From Flaveria trinervia (taxonomy: Eukaryota; Streptophyta; Magnoliopsida; Asterales; Asteraceae): DNA of 64,000 bases. The translations under genes and the position numbers were made by a program. The notes beneath the pieces are model-generated. The model saw only the letters and a program-made list of their open reading frames with translations, was not told the origin of the DNA and searched no databases. This document shows positions 36,217 to 47,975 of this stretch, one piece after another (the stretch's first letter is position 1; each line of letters starts with the position of its first letter). Location of the stretch: the NCBI GenBank assembly GCA_025506515.1, contig CM046445.1, positions 2,452,631-2,516,630 on the forward strand, written 5' to 3'.

Positions 36217-37401
36217 ATTGTTGCTTATATATTGTTGATTCTATATATTTAATATTTTAAAACTCTACTTTATATAAAAACTTATATATTGTTGCTCTGC
36301 TATCTCCGTATCAAAGGTCCCATCTTTACTGATATGAGTATTTTTAAACGCCTCAAGTCTGCTCTTATTATGTTTAACATTTATAAGTATATATATTAAA
36401 TAAATATGTGTATACAATACACATACAAATAATTAAAACGTTACCTTCTTGTAACAATAACTACTATACGAGGCCGTTCCCCCACGATTAATATATTGTT
36501 GTAGTTGTCGGTTTGCTTTGTTTGATGATGAGGCTTTCTTGTGTCCGTCACTTAAGAAAAAATCAATTGTTTTCCTCTAATTTTCATGATTCATTCCTCT
36601 TGAAGGGTTGAGCATTGCTTGTTCCACATCTTCATATCCTCCAACACGCCAAAGTGTCTTTTTGCATTGTTTTTTGATCTCTGAATCGTTTGAGATACAT
36701 AGAACGAGTGCCACCCTCAATCTAAGCACATTAACAATCTCACAAAATTTCATCAAAATCAAAACGTTGTTGCAGTTAAGTTAAACAAAAGGAATTTAAG
36801 TAGTTAAATAAATACCAAAAAATAAACATAAAACATATAAAAGTTATCATCATATGCTCCTCCAATGCATTTTTCTGAGCATTTGAAAGATTACTCCATG
36901 AGCGTACATTAAAAGGATAATTAGCCTCCATGTATATCTCCACCTCACGAACAAACATATCATTAAGTTCACCGACTGGGGTATACGTGGCAGTTCTATT
37001 AAAAGAAAGAGATAAAGGTCCCCTTTTTTTCCAACTCTTGCTGCAACTTTTTATTTTTTATCTTCCCTCTTGTTTTCCGGGAAGGCAAACTTGCATTTAT
37101 ATTAAAAAAATCAATACTTACAATATATATCAATAATAATTGAATAAAAAAATATATAATACTATCATTCAACTGATGGTTTTCGGGCCCACCAAAATAA
37201 GGAAATGGTGGATCCCTCATGACATCACCTCCATGGCTCATTACATCAGCCATGAGGTATACCAAAGCAATCCAAAAAGATATCATGTCTACAAAACTTA
37301 TAAGATATATAAAATATAAGAATAAAGTTATTAACTACAATATGAAAATACAAACAAAGTTTTATGTGAAATATATACATATAAAAATTATAACAAATCT
37401 T

Positions 37402-38083
37402 TTAATCCGAGTCTTCCTCATATACTTCAGTCTCATTGTCAGACCTCTTAGTGTCATAATCAAAATCCTCTTCATCATAATCACCCTCGTCCTCAGGCAT
37501 CACATTAGCAGTAACATTTGGTGGATTAACTTCACTTGTAGTCTCGTCATCGACTACATAAGAATATTTGAAAGTATTAGGTGAAGTCAATGAAAAGTAC
37601 ACTATTAGATTAAGAATGATTATGAACGATGTTAAGATCTTCTGTTAAGTCATTATCAACATTTTGAATGTTCACCACGACGCAATCATTGGATGGCGGT
37701 CGATCCCAAATTTTACGATGATTAACATTCTCGACAACCCGTCGTTTATTATTGTTTTGGTTTCTCCAAGAAGGTTCTCGGATGTAGAACACTTGTTTAG
37801 CTTGGGAAGCAAATATCAGCCGATCGTCTTTGTCCCATTCGCATTCGGTGTTGATACTGGTGATATTATTGTCGTATGAAACACCCCTTCGAGTATCAAA
37901 CCATTTGCAACGAAATAGGACTGTGGAATACTCGTTTGCATAGCACAACTCAATAATCTCTTCAACTTGGCCATAATATTTCTCATTGTTCTCACCCTCC
38001 ACTAAAACACTAGAGTTTTGTGCTGTGCGTTGCGCGTCACGTGCAAATACCATAAACCTAACAATTAAGTAATACACATTCAT
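37402..38083 (-). pseudogene. TNP2 C-terminal part (DUF4216) of third CACTA
   Basis: The frame 37610-38083 has the DUF4216 pattern also seen at 8451-9287: a YYGQVEEIIELCY block, then VLFRCKWFD, then RLIFASQAKQVFYI. It continues after a gap at 37602-37402 as an acidic tail (EDEGDYDEEDFDYD). The N-terminal, catalytic and DUF4218 parts are absent, so this is an internally deleted, non-autonomous element. The intact DUF4216 frame shows the copy is not very old. Confidence 0.85.
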
Positions 38084-38099
38084 ATCCTAAATGAGATAA

Positions 38100-38620
38100 A
38101 ATATTTAAAAAGCAGTCCTCAAACAGGGACAACCCGAAATTGATTACTAAATCAATTTCGGGCGGGTGTTTCTAAGCTCATAGTGATTAGAATGAGGTCA
38201 TGAAACCTAAAGCATATATTATACAAAATTTAAAGCATATATCAATAAATTTAGTTTCTCATCCTAAATAATACTAATCAAATAAATAATTTTATCAACT
38301 AAACATCACCAAAACCCTAGCTTTAATCCAAAAGTTAAGCATTTACATCTTTAATATAGTCTTAACATATACATATCAACTAAACAAATATGACTTCTAA
38401 TCCTAATCTAATTAGTCCAAAAGTTAAGCATTTACATCTTTAATATATGGTTTCAACATATACATATAAACTAATCAAACTTAAATCATAAATTATATCT
38501 TATCTCATCCAAAATAATACTAATCAAACAACTAATTTTATTAACTAAGAACCACCTAAAACATTTATATCTAGAAATCAAAAATCTTTAAAAAAACAAA
38601 AAAAATACCGGATCTTTGTA
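38100..38620. repeat. AT-rich stretch with duplicated segment
   Basis: The 21-bp word around AAAAGTTAAGCATTTACATC followed by TTTAATATA occurs at about 38330 and 38410, and the ATAATACTAATCAAA word at about 38270 and 38510. This suggests a partial duplication with about 80-240 bp spacing. No coding sequence is seen. Confidence 0.5.
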
Positions 38621-38639
38621 GTAGCAGCGACGTAATAGG

Positions 38640-39110
38640 AGTATCAGTAGCGACGATGCTCGGCTCGTGGTTTTTTGCCGGTGGTCGGCGACAGTGAGAG
38701 TCGAAAATGGTGGAGTGGTGGGAGCCTATTTTGGGAATTCAAGCAACTAAGTTAGTGTTTGAAAATTAACTAATAAAAATAAAGAAAAATTACCAACGAA
38801 GGTGACTTCCAGCAGATGTGGTGATGAAGGTGGCTTCTGTGAAGGTGGGGGACGGTGGAGGATGGAGGTGTGGCGGTGGGGAGGGTGGGGGAGGCTACTG
38901 CACAGGGCAATGGGGAGGGTAGGGGAGGCTGCTGCGCAGTGGGGAATGGTGGGGCAGTAGGGGGTTGGGGGAGGTGGTGCGGCAGTGGTGGCCTGAGTGG
39001 GGATGGTGGTGCCGCGGCGGGGGGAGGTATTACAGCATCAGAGAGGAGGTGGGGGTGGTGGCCTGAGTGGAAGGGCGCGCGAATGATTGGGGGAGAGGGA
39101 AATGTTCCGG
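38640..39110 (+). other. G-rich tract, third CACTA 5' region
   Basis: The plus strand carries many runs of three to five G, for example GGGGAGGGTGGGGGAGG twice (38878-38932), GGGGTTGGGGGAGG and GGCGGGGGGAGG. Spacing of the G runs would allow G-quadruplexes. The open frame here on the plus strand is a low-complexity Gly/Arg artefact, not a gene. Confidence 0.7.
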
Positions 39111-39119
39111 GTAAAGTTG

Positions 39120-39364
39120 AGACATGTCGCTGCTAATGGTGTCGCCGATATTGGTTTTGTACGATATAACCCCAGTCGTTAGATCTGGGGACTAATCAAC
39201 GACCACAATTAATTCAATCAGTCGGGAACGGATTGTTGGCTATTAGCGGCGATATGTCGCCACTAATAGTGTCGCCGCTATTAGTATCGCCGCTAATACC
39301 CTTGTCACCGCTATTGGTGTCGCCGTTATTGGTGTCGTCGCAAATGGCGACATTTCTTGTAGTG
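39120..39364. repeat. Subterminal repeats, right end of third CACTA
   Basis: Units of GTCGCCGCTATTAG, ATTAGCGGCGATATGTCGCC and variants repeat in both orientations up to the terminal TTTCTTGTAGTG. The motif matches 32445-32640, which confirms both ends belong to one element. Confidence 0.88.
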
Positions 39365-39367
39365 TTT

Positions 39368-40470
39368 CCGGCTAACGTTATATTAGTAATTAGGTTAATC
39401 CCCGTGTAATACACCGATTGAATAAACAAATATTAAATTATTATTAATAAATTTTATGCATTATAAAATCATGTTTGAAGATAAAATATGATGTTAATTA
39501 CTTATAAATAGCTATCAGTATAATATTTTAATGTAAAATATAATTATAGTTATATATACTTTAACTCAAGAAATAAAAAAATTATGCCATTTTTAACTCT
39601 TTTATGTAAAAAGTTTTTTTTAACATGCGTTTTAAGATTTATTATAAAAAATATTTTTTATAAAAATCTTGTTCTTAAAAAAATCTAATTTGTAATTATT
39701 TTGGTTATTTTAATAAGATTGTTTTAAAATTTTCACCTATTTATATTTTTTTAAATAGAACGACTTAAAACATTTGTTTAAAAATATTTAGTGTTTTAGA
39801 AAATTTCATATTATATAAAATTTTAGTTTCTTGTTATTTAGATTTTAATTAAAAGATGTGATTTCTAATTTGTTTCATAAAATCTATTCTAAAAAAAGAT
39901 AGTTTGATTTTTTTAAATTGATTTAAGGATGTTTAAAAAATGACAAGTGACAAAAATAGTATTACTTTATTAGAAGTTATAGAATTTATACAACACAAAC
40001 ATACTTAGTGCTAATTACTTGTGTATATAGTGATCGAAAACTTCAGGACATATTGAACTCAGTCAGTGATTGCTCATAGTTGGCAAACCTTTTTAATTTA
40101 ATCTATTTCATTATATATCAACCCAACAAGCTTGTAGAATTGGTTAGATATATTTTACATTACACTTTCTGATGTTACAATTTAAGACGATAAAATGAAG
40201 TCAATATCAGAAAAACTAGAATTTGTTAAAATAAATTCTGAACTCTCCGTAAATCTAAAAAGAGCTCATTTCACGAAATAATAATCAGGAAACAAGTATG
40301 CGATAGCATGATCTAAAATAAAGTTTATGAAAAGGGAAAGGGAGCTGTAAACAATTTGAGTGTCTTTCTTTAATTTATCTTCCCAAAAACTTTGCAATGT
40401 GATTAAAATATAAATGAATAAATCATTGTATTTCATAGCTGACATGACCCCACCATCATCACCCTCATAC
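39368..40470. other. Upstream region of the SWEET gene
   Basis: Strongly AT-rich DNA between the third CACTA and the SWEET promoter. I see no gene or repeat boundary. The transposon end lies about 1.1 kb from the SWEET TATA box, so regulatory sequence of the gene is presumably within this interval. Confidence 0.5.
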
Positions 40471-40474
40471 TCCC

Positions 40475-40482
40475 TATATAAA
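40475..40482 (+). promoter_or_regulatory. TATA box of the SWEET gene
   Basis: TATATAAA lies 112 bp before the ATG at 40594, in a C-rich context (CTCCCTATATAAACCACC). A transcription start about 30 bp downstream would give a leader of roughly 80 bases. Confidence 0.7.
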
Positions 40483-40593
40483 CCACCTCCTCCACCATTT
40501 CTCATCACCACTCATCAAAACCACCAGCAGCAACAACAGTTCACTGTAACTTGTTGATTTGAGTGTGTGATTTCAAGAGCAAAAGCTGCAAAA

Positions 40594-42361
40594 ATGGTGA
40601 TTGCTGGTCACTTCCCTCACCTCACTTTTGCATTTGGGCTTATGGGTATACTCTTTTTCTCTCTCTAGAAAACTCTTTCTCTCACTCATCGGACCGTCAA
40701 CCGTTCCGAGGACTATCCGATCACTTTGTTTGATTATGTTGTCCACTGGAACCATATGATGTTATATTGAATATGGTGTGATCATATGCTTTCTGAAGGA
40801 TAAGTAATCACCATGCATGATTGCATGAATAATACTGTATAGATAAAATAGTTTATGCATGGAATATACAGATTACTTGCCATGCACGTAAGAAACCCTA
40901 ACCCTAAATTAACCTAGCTAACATTATGCATGTTTAATTATTCTTTTGCAGGAAATATTGTCTCATTCATGGTGTTTCTTTCACCATTGTAAGTGTACTC
41001 AATCCTGGTCTTATGTATGTGTGCGCGTGTGTGACCGCTTTTCTGATTGGTTCAACTGTTTTTGCAATGAAAATGAACAGGCCAACATTTTATAAAGTTT
41101 ACAAAAAGAAATCAACTGAGGGGTTTCAGTCGATACCTTATGTGATCGGGTTATTTAGTGCCATGCTTTGGATCTATTACGCGCTGCTAAAGGGCAACGC
41201 CATGCTTCTGATCACCATTAACTCGGTTGGCATCTTCATACAAACCTTTTATCTCTGCGTGTTCGTCTTCTATGCGCCAAAGAAAGCCAGGGTATGCATT
41301 TGTGGTTTTAGATTTTCCTTGTGTAGTTGTGTCTATTTACCTTTAGGTCTATTATTATTGGGGAAACAATCTTCTACACAAAAAATATAGGGTAAGAATG
41401 CATATATGTAAAGCAATATTGTCAACTCCTAAACCTGTTTAAAGGGAACTAAATCAAATCATTTTTGTTGTTTCTAGTAACCCTAATTTGGAAGCATTAT
41501 TTTATGTGCAGATGGAAAGTTTGAAGCTTATCACTTTGTTCATAGTTGTCGGATTCGGCTTGATTGTTCTCCTAACTCAGTTCCTTACAAAAGGCGTTAA
41601 GCGTGGTGTGATAGTCGGATGGATTTGCCTCATATTTTCGTTGTGTGTTTTTGTTGCCCCTTTAGGTGTCGTGGTAAGTACAAATGATATAAAAGACAAC
41701 ATTAATAGCCCGTGACAAATTCAGGATTTTAAAAAATACTAACTTCATTACAAACTATGTCAACTTTTAGTCTACTATAGATTATAAATATATTATTTAT
41801 ACCTTAAACATATACTACATGTGCACAATGGCAATAATATTAACCCAGTGACAAGGAAAACAAATAACTGTTTCTTAATTATACTCTATTTTTTCACAGA
41901 GACAAGTGATCAAGACAAAAAGTGTCGAATACATGCCAATCCTTTTGTCGCTCGCTCTCACACTCAGTGCGGTTATGTGGTTCTTTTATGGTCTACTTCT
42001 CGGGGACTTTAACATTGCGGTAAGACTAAAAACTTGTCAAATATTTTCAAATTTGTCTCGAATATTCTAACATCTGACTTCATGTTTACAGATCCCAAAC
42101 ACTCTTGGATTCACCTTTGGTATCATTCAAATCATACTATACTTTGTATACAAGAACAAGAAGCCTGTTATCGATGATAAAATCACAGAATTCAAAGAAA
42201 AAATGAGTGAAATGGATGAACCAAGAGTCCCTGAAGTAAAAGATCAAAGCACAATCGATATGGGTAGGATAAACAAGTTTATTAACGTTCCAAATCCACA
42301 TGGTGCGGGTGTGGTTCGTAGTCCAGTTGCTGCTAATCACGCAATTGATGTCGCAGTGTGA
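40594..42361 (+). CDS. SWEET: SWEET sugar transporter, clade III-like, six exons
   Basis: Exons are 40594-40645, 40952-40988, 41081-41291, 41512-41673, 41900-42019 and 42092-42361. All introns are GT-AG and the join gives an uninterrupted 283-residue protein. SWEETs are plasma-membrane sugar uniporters with seven membrane helices: two MtN3/PQ-loop repeats (about residues 10-97 and 132-216) and a linking helix. Family motifs are visible: KKKSTEGFQSIPY, SAMLWIYYALLK, VIGWICLIFS-like VGWICLIFS, KTKSVEYMP and WFFYGLLLGDF. The paired pocket residues known from AtSWEET13 are at the expected places (W60, N77, W181, N197), as are V25, S56, V146 and S177, which favour sucrose. The hydrophilic C-tail (from about 217) has Lys/Glu-rich stretches. 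I assign clade III from these features; which member (SWEET9-15) is unclear. It appears intact. Confidence 0.95.
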
Positions 42362-45300
42362 GATTGATCCTAACTGATATGATTTTGGTTTGATGTCAAA
42401 GTGTACCTTCACTATAAATAATTGTACACTTCATGATTACAAGTTTTTACCTTAATTTCCCCTTTTATTTCCTAGCTAACGTAACTCTTGTATTGTTTCA
42501 ACTTTCAAGTATTGAATGTATTATTAATATAAATGAATTTGATTTTCTATATATAATCATATATTCATATGTATTTATAGGGTAAAAAATGTGTCATTAG
42601 TCTCCTAGCTAGAACTTCATCCAACATGACCACTTGACTATTTCTAATGTCTTAGATTAGAGTTTACTAAGACCGTCTCCAACATTATGGGAACAAGCTT
42701 TACTGATGTGAAACTTTTCGTGTTTCACATCAGTCTGTCTTGCTTCCCTCTCTATTTTTCGATAATATATCTATCTCTGTTTGTTATGTTTCTCTCTTTT
42801 TTTCCTCTCACATTCTTTGTTTGAATCCACACATGCAAACGGTTAACCCTCCCCCTCTCGTCACCACGTCATCCCCGTCTATCTCTTTTCCACATGACTT
42901 CGGCTCACAGGCGTTGAAGGGCATACCAGTAAGAGATGATCAAAGTTTATGGTGTCCTTTGCTGGCTATATCGATCAACTTGCAATGTTCATTCTCTTTT
43001 TTATCCATTGTAACATCACAACTTTAATTAACTTATTTTTGTAAAAATAATTTAAGAGAGATAACTAAGAGAGGTCAGGATTAGGGTATGAGTGGATGGC
43101 GTCATTATTTTTGTGCCCACTAAATAATGCATTTAGAGATAAAAAGGTTTCATGAAAAAAAAGTGACATAAAAATAACTAAATTATAGAGGTCGACATGT
43201 GGTGACGAACGGCACTTACGTTAGAGTCTAAATCTTCTTTCCCTAAAGATTTTTAGATAAGTTTCTGTTAATGCATTGTTAAATAGATGTGAATAAATAA
43301 TATTAGTTCTATGAATTGAACTTTATTAAATCTACACAAAATTGAGAAGAGAATCAAACTAGTCTTCTTACTTAAGTTTATATAAAAACTAACAAGACTA
43401 ATGAGTTACTTGCTACTAAATATAACCTAATACTACTAATAATGTTACTTCAATCGTGTTGTTTTTAACTTTTTTTACCGACGAACACACACCTTTTACT
43501 TCATACATATTCTACTCTTATAGTTATCACACCTACACTTCGTGAGATTTGAATTACTACATGTACTCACTACAAACTGCTGCTTAATATTTTTAAAATG
43601 TCCCATCAAACTAAATGTCGGTTTTGATTTGAAGTTAAACAATAAGGAAAGTGCCACATCGATAATAAAAAGAGAATACCACTATGGCAAGTTGGTTCTT
43701 GAAACGAAGATAAAATTTTGAAAGGCCTTGTTGAAAATTTTCTTTTGCTTTGTCACCTGTCATCTTTTTTTTCAATATGGTTACCAATAGTGTTTAAAGC
43801 TCTGATATCATATTAAAATTTACATATATAAATCTACTACATGCTAAAAATATCAACAAAAATTAAGTTAAAAGACTCAAAGCCTAGAAGAAGAATATTT
43901 TTTATGAAATATGAAATTATATTTTCACATCTTGTTTCTCAACCATTAATGTGTAAGTTCATACATAATTAAACAAACACATATGAGCTATGCACACTAC
44001 TAAATAAAACATGATTAATTATATGACTTTCAAAATGCTCTATCACTACTAATTACTAGTGCCTAATGTTCTTAATAAATTGTAGCTCAAACTAGCTAAG
44101 AGTGCTCGGGCCTGAAATCTAAAAAACGTTTGATAACTCAATCCAATTCGAGATAATCAACGGATATTATCGAATATATAGACCTAAAGATGTTGACAAA
44201 ATTTAAGTTATGTTCTTCTAAACTCGTACAATCAACCAAGATAAACAATTTAATTAGCATTCTACATATAAGTTTTCATAAATGAAACACAATATTATGA
44301 GAACAAATAACAATTAAATTAGTAATAAAATAATTTTCTTAAATAATTTATAAAATAAAAAAACAAATTGAATTTTAATAATTTAAAATATTACCTATTG
44401 CCCAATAATAAATCATACTATTAGTTTGACCGATAACACTCTCACTTGTTATTTTTATTACCAATAACAATACTAGTAACATAATCATCAAATTTTTACA
44501 CTCGCTTTGTATTTATTTTAAAATCAATTTAGCTTGTATGTTTTTTTATTTTGTTTATAATCATTATTGTAAATAAAATCGAGTTCAAATCAAAAGTAGA
44601 TATTTGATAATTGCGTTACTAGAACTGTTGTTAGTAATAAGAATAAAAATTAGTATTGTTACCGGCTAAATTAATAGTATGAATTATTATCAACTAATAA
44701 ATGATAGTTTAGATTATTAAATTTATATTTACCAAATAAAAGGTATATTTTATAAGAGAAAGGATTAAAATGGAATCAACACTAGGCGGGATATAATGAA
44801 TGGAAGGTGGCAAAAGTCAATTTCATGATATTGGAAGGTAACAAAAATCAACTTTACACATCAACTGTTATATATGTGGAGAAGAATATGCAACTTGTTT
44901 CTAAGTTTGTGGATCCCCAAAACTTTGATGTATCTTATCTTTTCTATTTGTTCTTAATTATTGATCCAATATAATATACCTAATTGCATATTTCTATATA
45001 AAACAATATAACTATTTTCTCAGTTATAACCCTAAAGTCGATCGATATATGTCACCCTCACGGTATCATATTTTTCAATGTCATGTGACCTCTCATATTA
45101 ATTCATACTATTTGTTTTGTATAATAAAAGCATGCCATTTGTTAATTACTTACTAAAAGGTGATTATCTATTCATAGATTGCTTTCGCCCAAAAACATTT
45201 AATTATGAATTTCTTCTCTTGTTCATAGTTATTGCCCCCAAACACAATGGTATTTGAGCCTTGAAATTTAATATGAACTTAACATCTCTTATATTGATGA

Positions 45301-45651
45301 TAATTGTGAAATTTGCCTTGAATATTAGATATATAAGCATTATTCTTTACATTTTCTATAGTTATTATTATGTGTATAAATATCCAAATACAAGCGCATA
45401 CATATGTTGTATATGATAAAGACATAAAGTCAAGAAACATGGAAAGGGTGAAGTGAAAGAGACCATGGGTTGTTAGTTGTGGCAAAGATTCTCCACTAAT
45501 AATTATTCTGGCTTTTAAGGAAATGATGTTCATTATTTTATGGAATTACAAGTAGGTTCCTTTACTATTTTCATGATGAAATATGAGACTTGTAAACCAG
45601 TTACCATGCAAAACGACCACTCTCAACTCATCCCATACACACATAATAATC

Positions 45652-45700
45652 ACACACACATCCATATGCATGCATGCATACATACATACATACATACAAT
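45652..45700. repeat. CA / ATGC / CATA microsatellite cluster
   Basis: Consecutive short tracts of CACACACA, CATGCATGCATG and CATACATACATACATACATA in AT-rich intergenic DNA. Confidence 0.85.
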
Positions 45701-45857
45701 GGATAATATACACAATGCACAACTTTAATTTATAACGATATTGCCTATATACATATGGGAGTATAATTTGTTAATTGAGTCATACTATGGTTTGCCAATT
45801 CTGTAAGGAGTTACAGAAATTTTCATATAATAAATCAATTTTCAAAACACCGGTAAC

Positions 45858-45885
45858 ACTATATATATATATAAATATAATATAT

Positions 45886-45943
<58 letters not shown>

Positions 45944-45945
45944 TT
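45858..45945. repeat. AT dinucleotide microsatellite
   Basis: About 85 bp of nearly pure TA repeats, with a few AA interruptions (ATAAATATAATA). It is likely length-variable and prone to assembly error. Confidence 0.92.
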
Positions 45946-46403
45946 TTGAATCTAAAACTTTTTTAAAATATAAAAAATGACTGAAATGCAATATTTGTTT
46001 TTAGTTCTTTAATTTCAGCAAAAATAAAAATTTTAACTTATTTATTGAACCTACACATGTGTAGGTAAAGTTAAAATGTTAAAAAAACACATGAAAAAAA
46101 TCATTCTAATGTTATTTATGTACACAGAATACCCATTTGTGTGTAGAGACTATAATTTTTTTATTTAAAAATGAATCATGATTTAGAAGAATTATAAACA
46201 ATTTAGATCTGCTCATGTTGTTATCGTAATTATTTAGTACTCTGAAATAAAACTCACCAATATACATATATATACATTCAAATATTCACATTCACATATA
46301 TGTGCATATATGGGATGTTCAATACAATGCAAATAATAGGGGCAGAACTAGGATATAAGTATATACTTATTGATTTAAAATGTGACACATAGTGATATTT
46401 TTT

Positions 46404-47975
46404 TGTAACACCTTAAAATTCCCAAGCAATCAAGGAAGGCATGAAGCTCTCGCCCAGGAAGTTTTCACACCTGAATGTTCTTGCGCGTATAAATGTTTTC
46501 ACGCGATAACATGATCGACGGAGAAAGCCTACAAAAAGGTAAGGGCGCCCCTTTTGCCCATGTCTTCATGCGAAAATTGCTGCTAGTTGTTCTAGAGAGG
46601 GATAGGCAAGAACTATAGGTGATACAAAGGCAAAGTGGTCTTTAAGTTTGTGATGGATAAGCTCTTCAGAAAGTGTGTTTGAGGGTGTAATTATTTAAAT
46701 GTGAGTTCTAGCCTCTTCTTAACAAGTTTTGGGGTTCTTATGCATACTTCTATGTTTGTTAATGCTTATGATGATAAATTTTATTAAAATAGTTATGTTA
46801 TGGATTAATTAGTCAAGATTAAGTCGATGAATAGGCTAATTATGGGATATTTTCGCATGAAATGTATAGATATTCTAGCCTAGGTTGATTTTTCGCCCAT
46901 AGGTTCTCACGTAGTGTGAAGTTCTCGAGTATAGGACACTCGGTGTGCAAGGGACTCAATTTCTGTGATGTTCTTGCATACAATAATATTCTCGCGTATA
47001 GTAATGTTCTCGGTTATACTAAAGTTTTCGCATAAGACTTATAGTTTTCGCATGCATAGGTTTTGCTAAGAAAGTTCTCGCTTGACTAGGTGATGAGTAA
47101 TGTGTCATATTTTATGACTAGAACTGGTTTCAAAACATAAAGGTTTTAAAGTGTATCTTACTTGGTATGTCTTTGTATTATTATAATTAGAGTATTATGT
47201 AATAAAAATAAAATATAATTTAAATGAAAAATGAAATGTAAAGAATGAAAGAAAGTCTTACAAGCATTATAAATGGAGGTTCACAACCCAATAAGGGGTT
47301 TGTTAGTTCAAGTGTGTGTGGCTTAACTAGCATATGAGGATGCATATAAGGGGTTTAATCCTTGTGATTAACTAGGTATGAATGGAGGTTCACAACCTAG
47401 TAAAGAGTTGTTAGCTTAATTATGGGTGGCTTATCCTTTTGATTCATCATGAATGAAGGGGGCCCTTTATCGCTCGACCTTGAGATTATGATCAGTCTCA
47501 TAACTTATGTTGGGTGTCTAACATATGACACTGATCCATTATAGTAAAAGACAATGATAACAGAATGAAAGAAGTGATGAGAAAAAATAAAGAAAAAAAT
47601 AAGCATATTAATATGTATGTATTAATGTGTGTTAACATACGAAAAGGCAAAGGTTTTAAAGTATGAAATACATAGTTTATTATAAAATTAAAGCTCATTC
47701 AGTGTTGTTCATTTTGTATGCATAATAATTGTCAGGTTTAATGCTAAGATGATGCAGGCATGAACATGAAAGCTACTGGAACAATTTAAATCTAACATCC
47801 ATAGTTTTGAAATGATGTTTATATGATTACAGTTTTGATGTTAAATTACACTTGAAAGATCTTTTGACACAAGTTTTATTTAGTGATCAAGTACAAGTTC
47901 TGTTGCATAAGTTGTTTTTATGTTATAAATAACCAACTATGAGGACTCTCGGGAATGTCAGGTCGGGGCTTTCTA
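46404..47975 (+). repeat. Diverged LTR with decayed primer-binding site
   Basis: It begins TGTAACACCTTAAAATTCCC and ends near GGTCGGGGCTTTCTA. The last part parallels family B LTRs read in the same sense: AAAGCTCATTCAGTGTTG (47690) matches in order AGCTCACTCAGCAACGCTGAC at 7013, and GCATGAACATGAAAGCTACTGG (47758) matches the GGCATGAGGGTGAAGCTACTCC block at 7074. A GTTCTCGCGTATA-type short repeat (46470-47090) occupies the place of the GCGCATGG block. Just after it, TTGTTATCAAAAAG (47978) looks like a mutated TTGGTATCAGAGCC primer site, so this would be a 5' LTR with only a scrap of the interior left. No clear target duplication is seen. Confidence 0.6.

Larger units (their letters stand above)
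32860..37290 (-). pseudogene. TNP1-like gene of third CACTA, twice interrupted
   Basis: The stop codon is at 32860-32862 on the minus strand, preceded by an acidic tail (DDSNEKDE). Upstream come a Gln/Thr-rich block (about 34725-34830, with FMSQMTQLIASQK) and a block at 35310-35450 (EVEVFE, EEHRRHIRG). A Lys/Gln-rich block lies near 36450-36560, a short exon at about 36590-36760, and an exon at about 36850-37015 with NYPFNVRSW and LSNAQKNALEEHMM, as in Transposase_24 family proteins. The N-terminal exon is probably at about 37180-37260. The solo LTR (32893-34719) is inserted in the last exon, and the hAT MITE (35553-36216) lies in an intron-like stretch. It cannot produce a normal product. 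Confidence 0.7.
32432..39364 (-). mobile_element. CACTA transposon, third copy, defective
   Basis: It begins CACTACAAGAAG (32432) and ends TTTCTTGTAGTG (39364), with the 3-bp duplication TTT (32429-32431 and 39365-39367). Subterminal repeats built on TGTCGCCGCTAATA and its inverse lie at both ends. Coding relics on the minus strand are a TNP2 C-terminal part (37402-38083) followed by a TNP1-like gene (32860 to about 37290). The N-terminal and catalytic parts of TNP2 are absent. A solo LTR (32893-34719) and a hAT-type MITE (35553-36216) are nested inside, so about 4.4 kb is the element itself. Confidence 0.93.
42362..46403. other. Intergenic DNA after the SWEET gene
   Basis: No gene seen. The interval 42660-43240 starts with AAGACCGTCTCCAACATT and ends near GTTAGAGTCTAAATC. 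This loosely resembles the ends of a MITE, but the repeats are too imperfect to call. The rest is AT-rich, with two microsatellites near 45.66 and 45.87 kb. Confidence 0.5.

Noticed and set aside
38855..39136. 93-residue Gly-rich frame
   Set aside because: It is produced by a G-rich low-complexity tract inside a CACTA element; no domain and no gene context.
42660..43240. Possible MITE with GACCGTCTCCAAC end
   Set aside because: The presumed opposite end (GTTAGAGTCT) matches poorly and no target duplication is visible.
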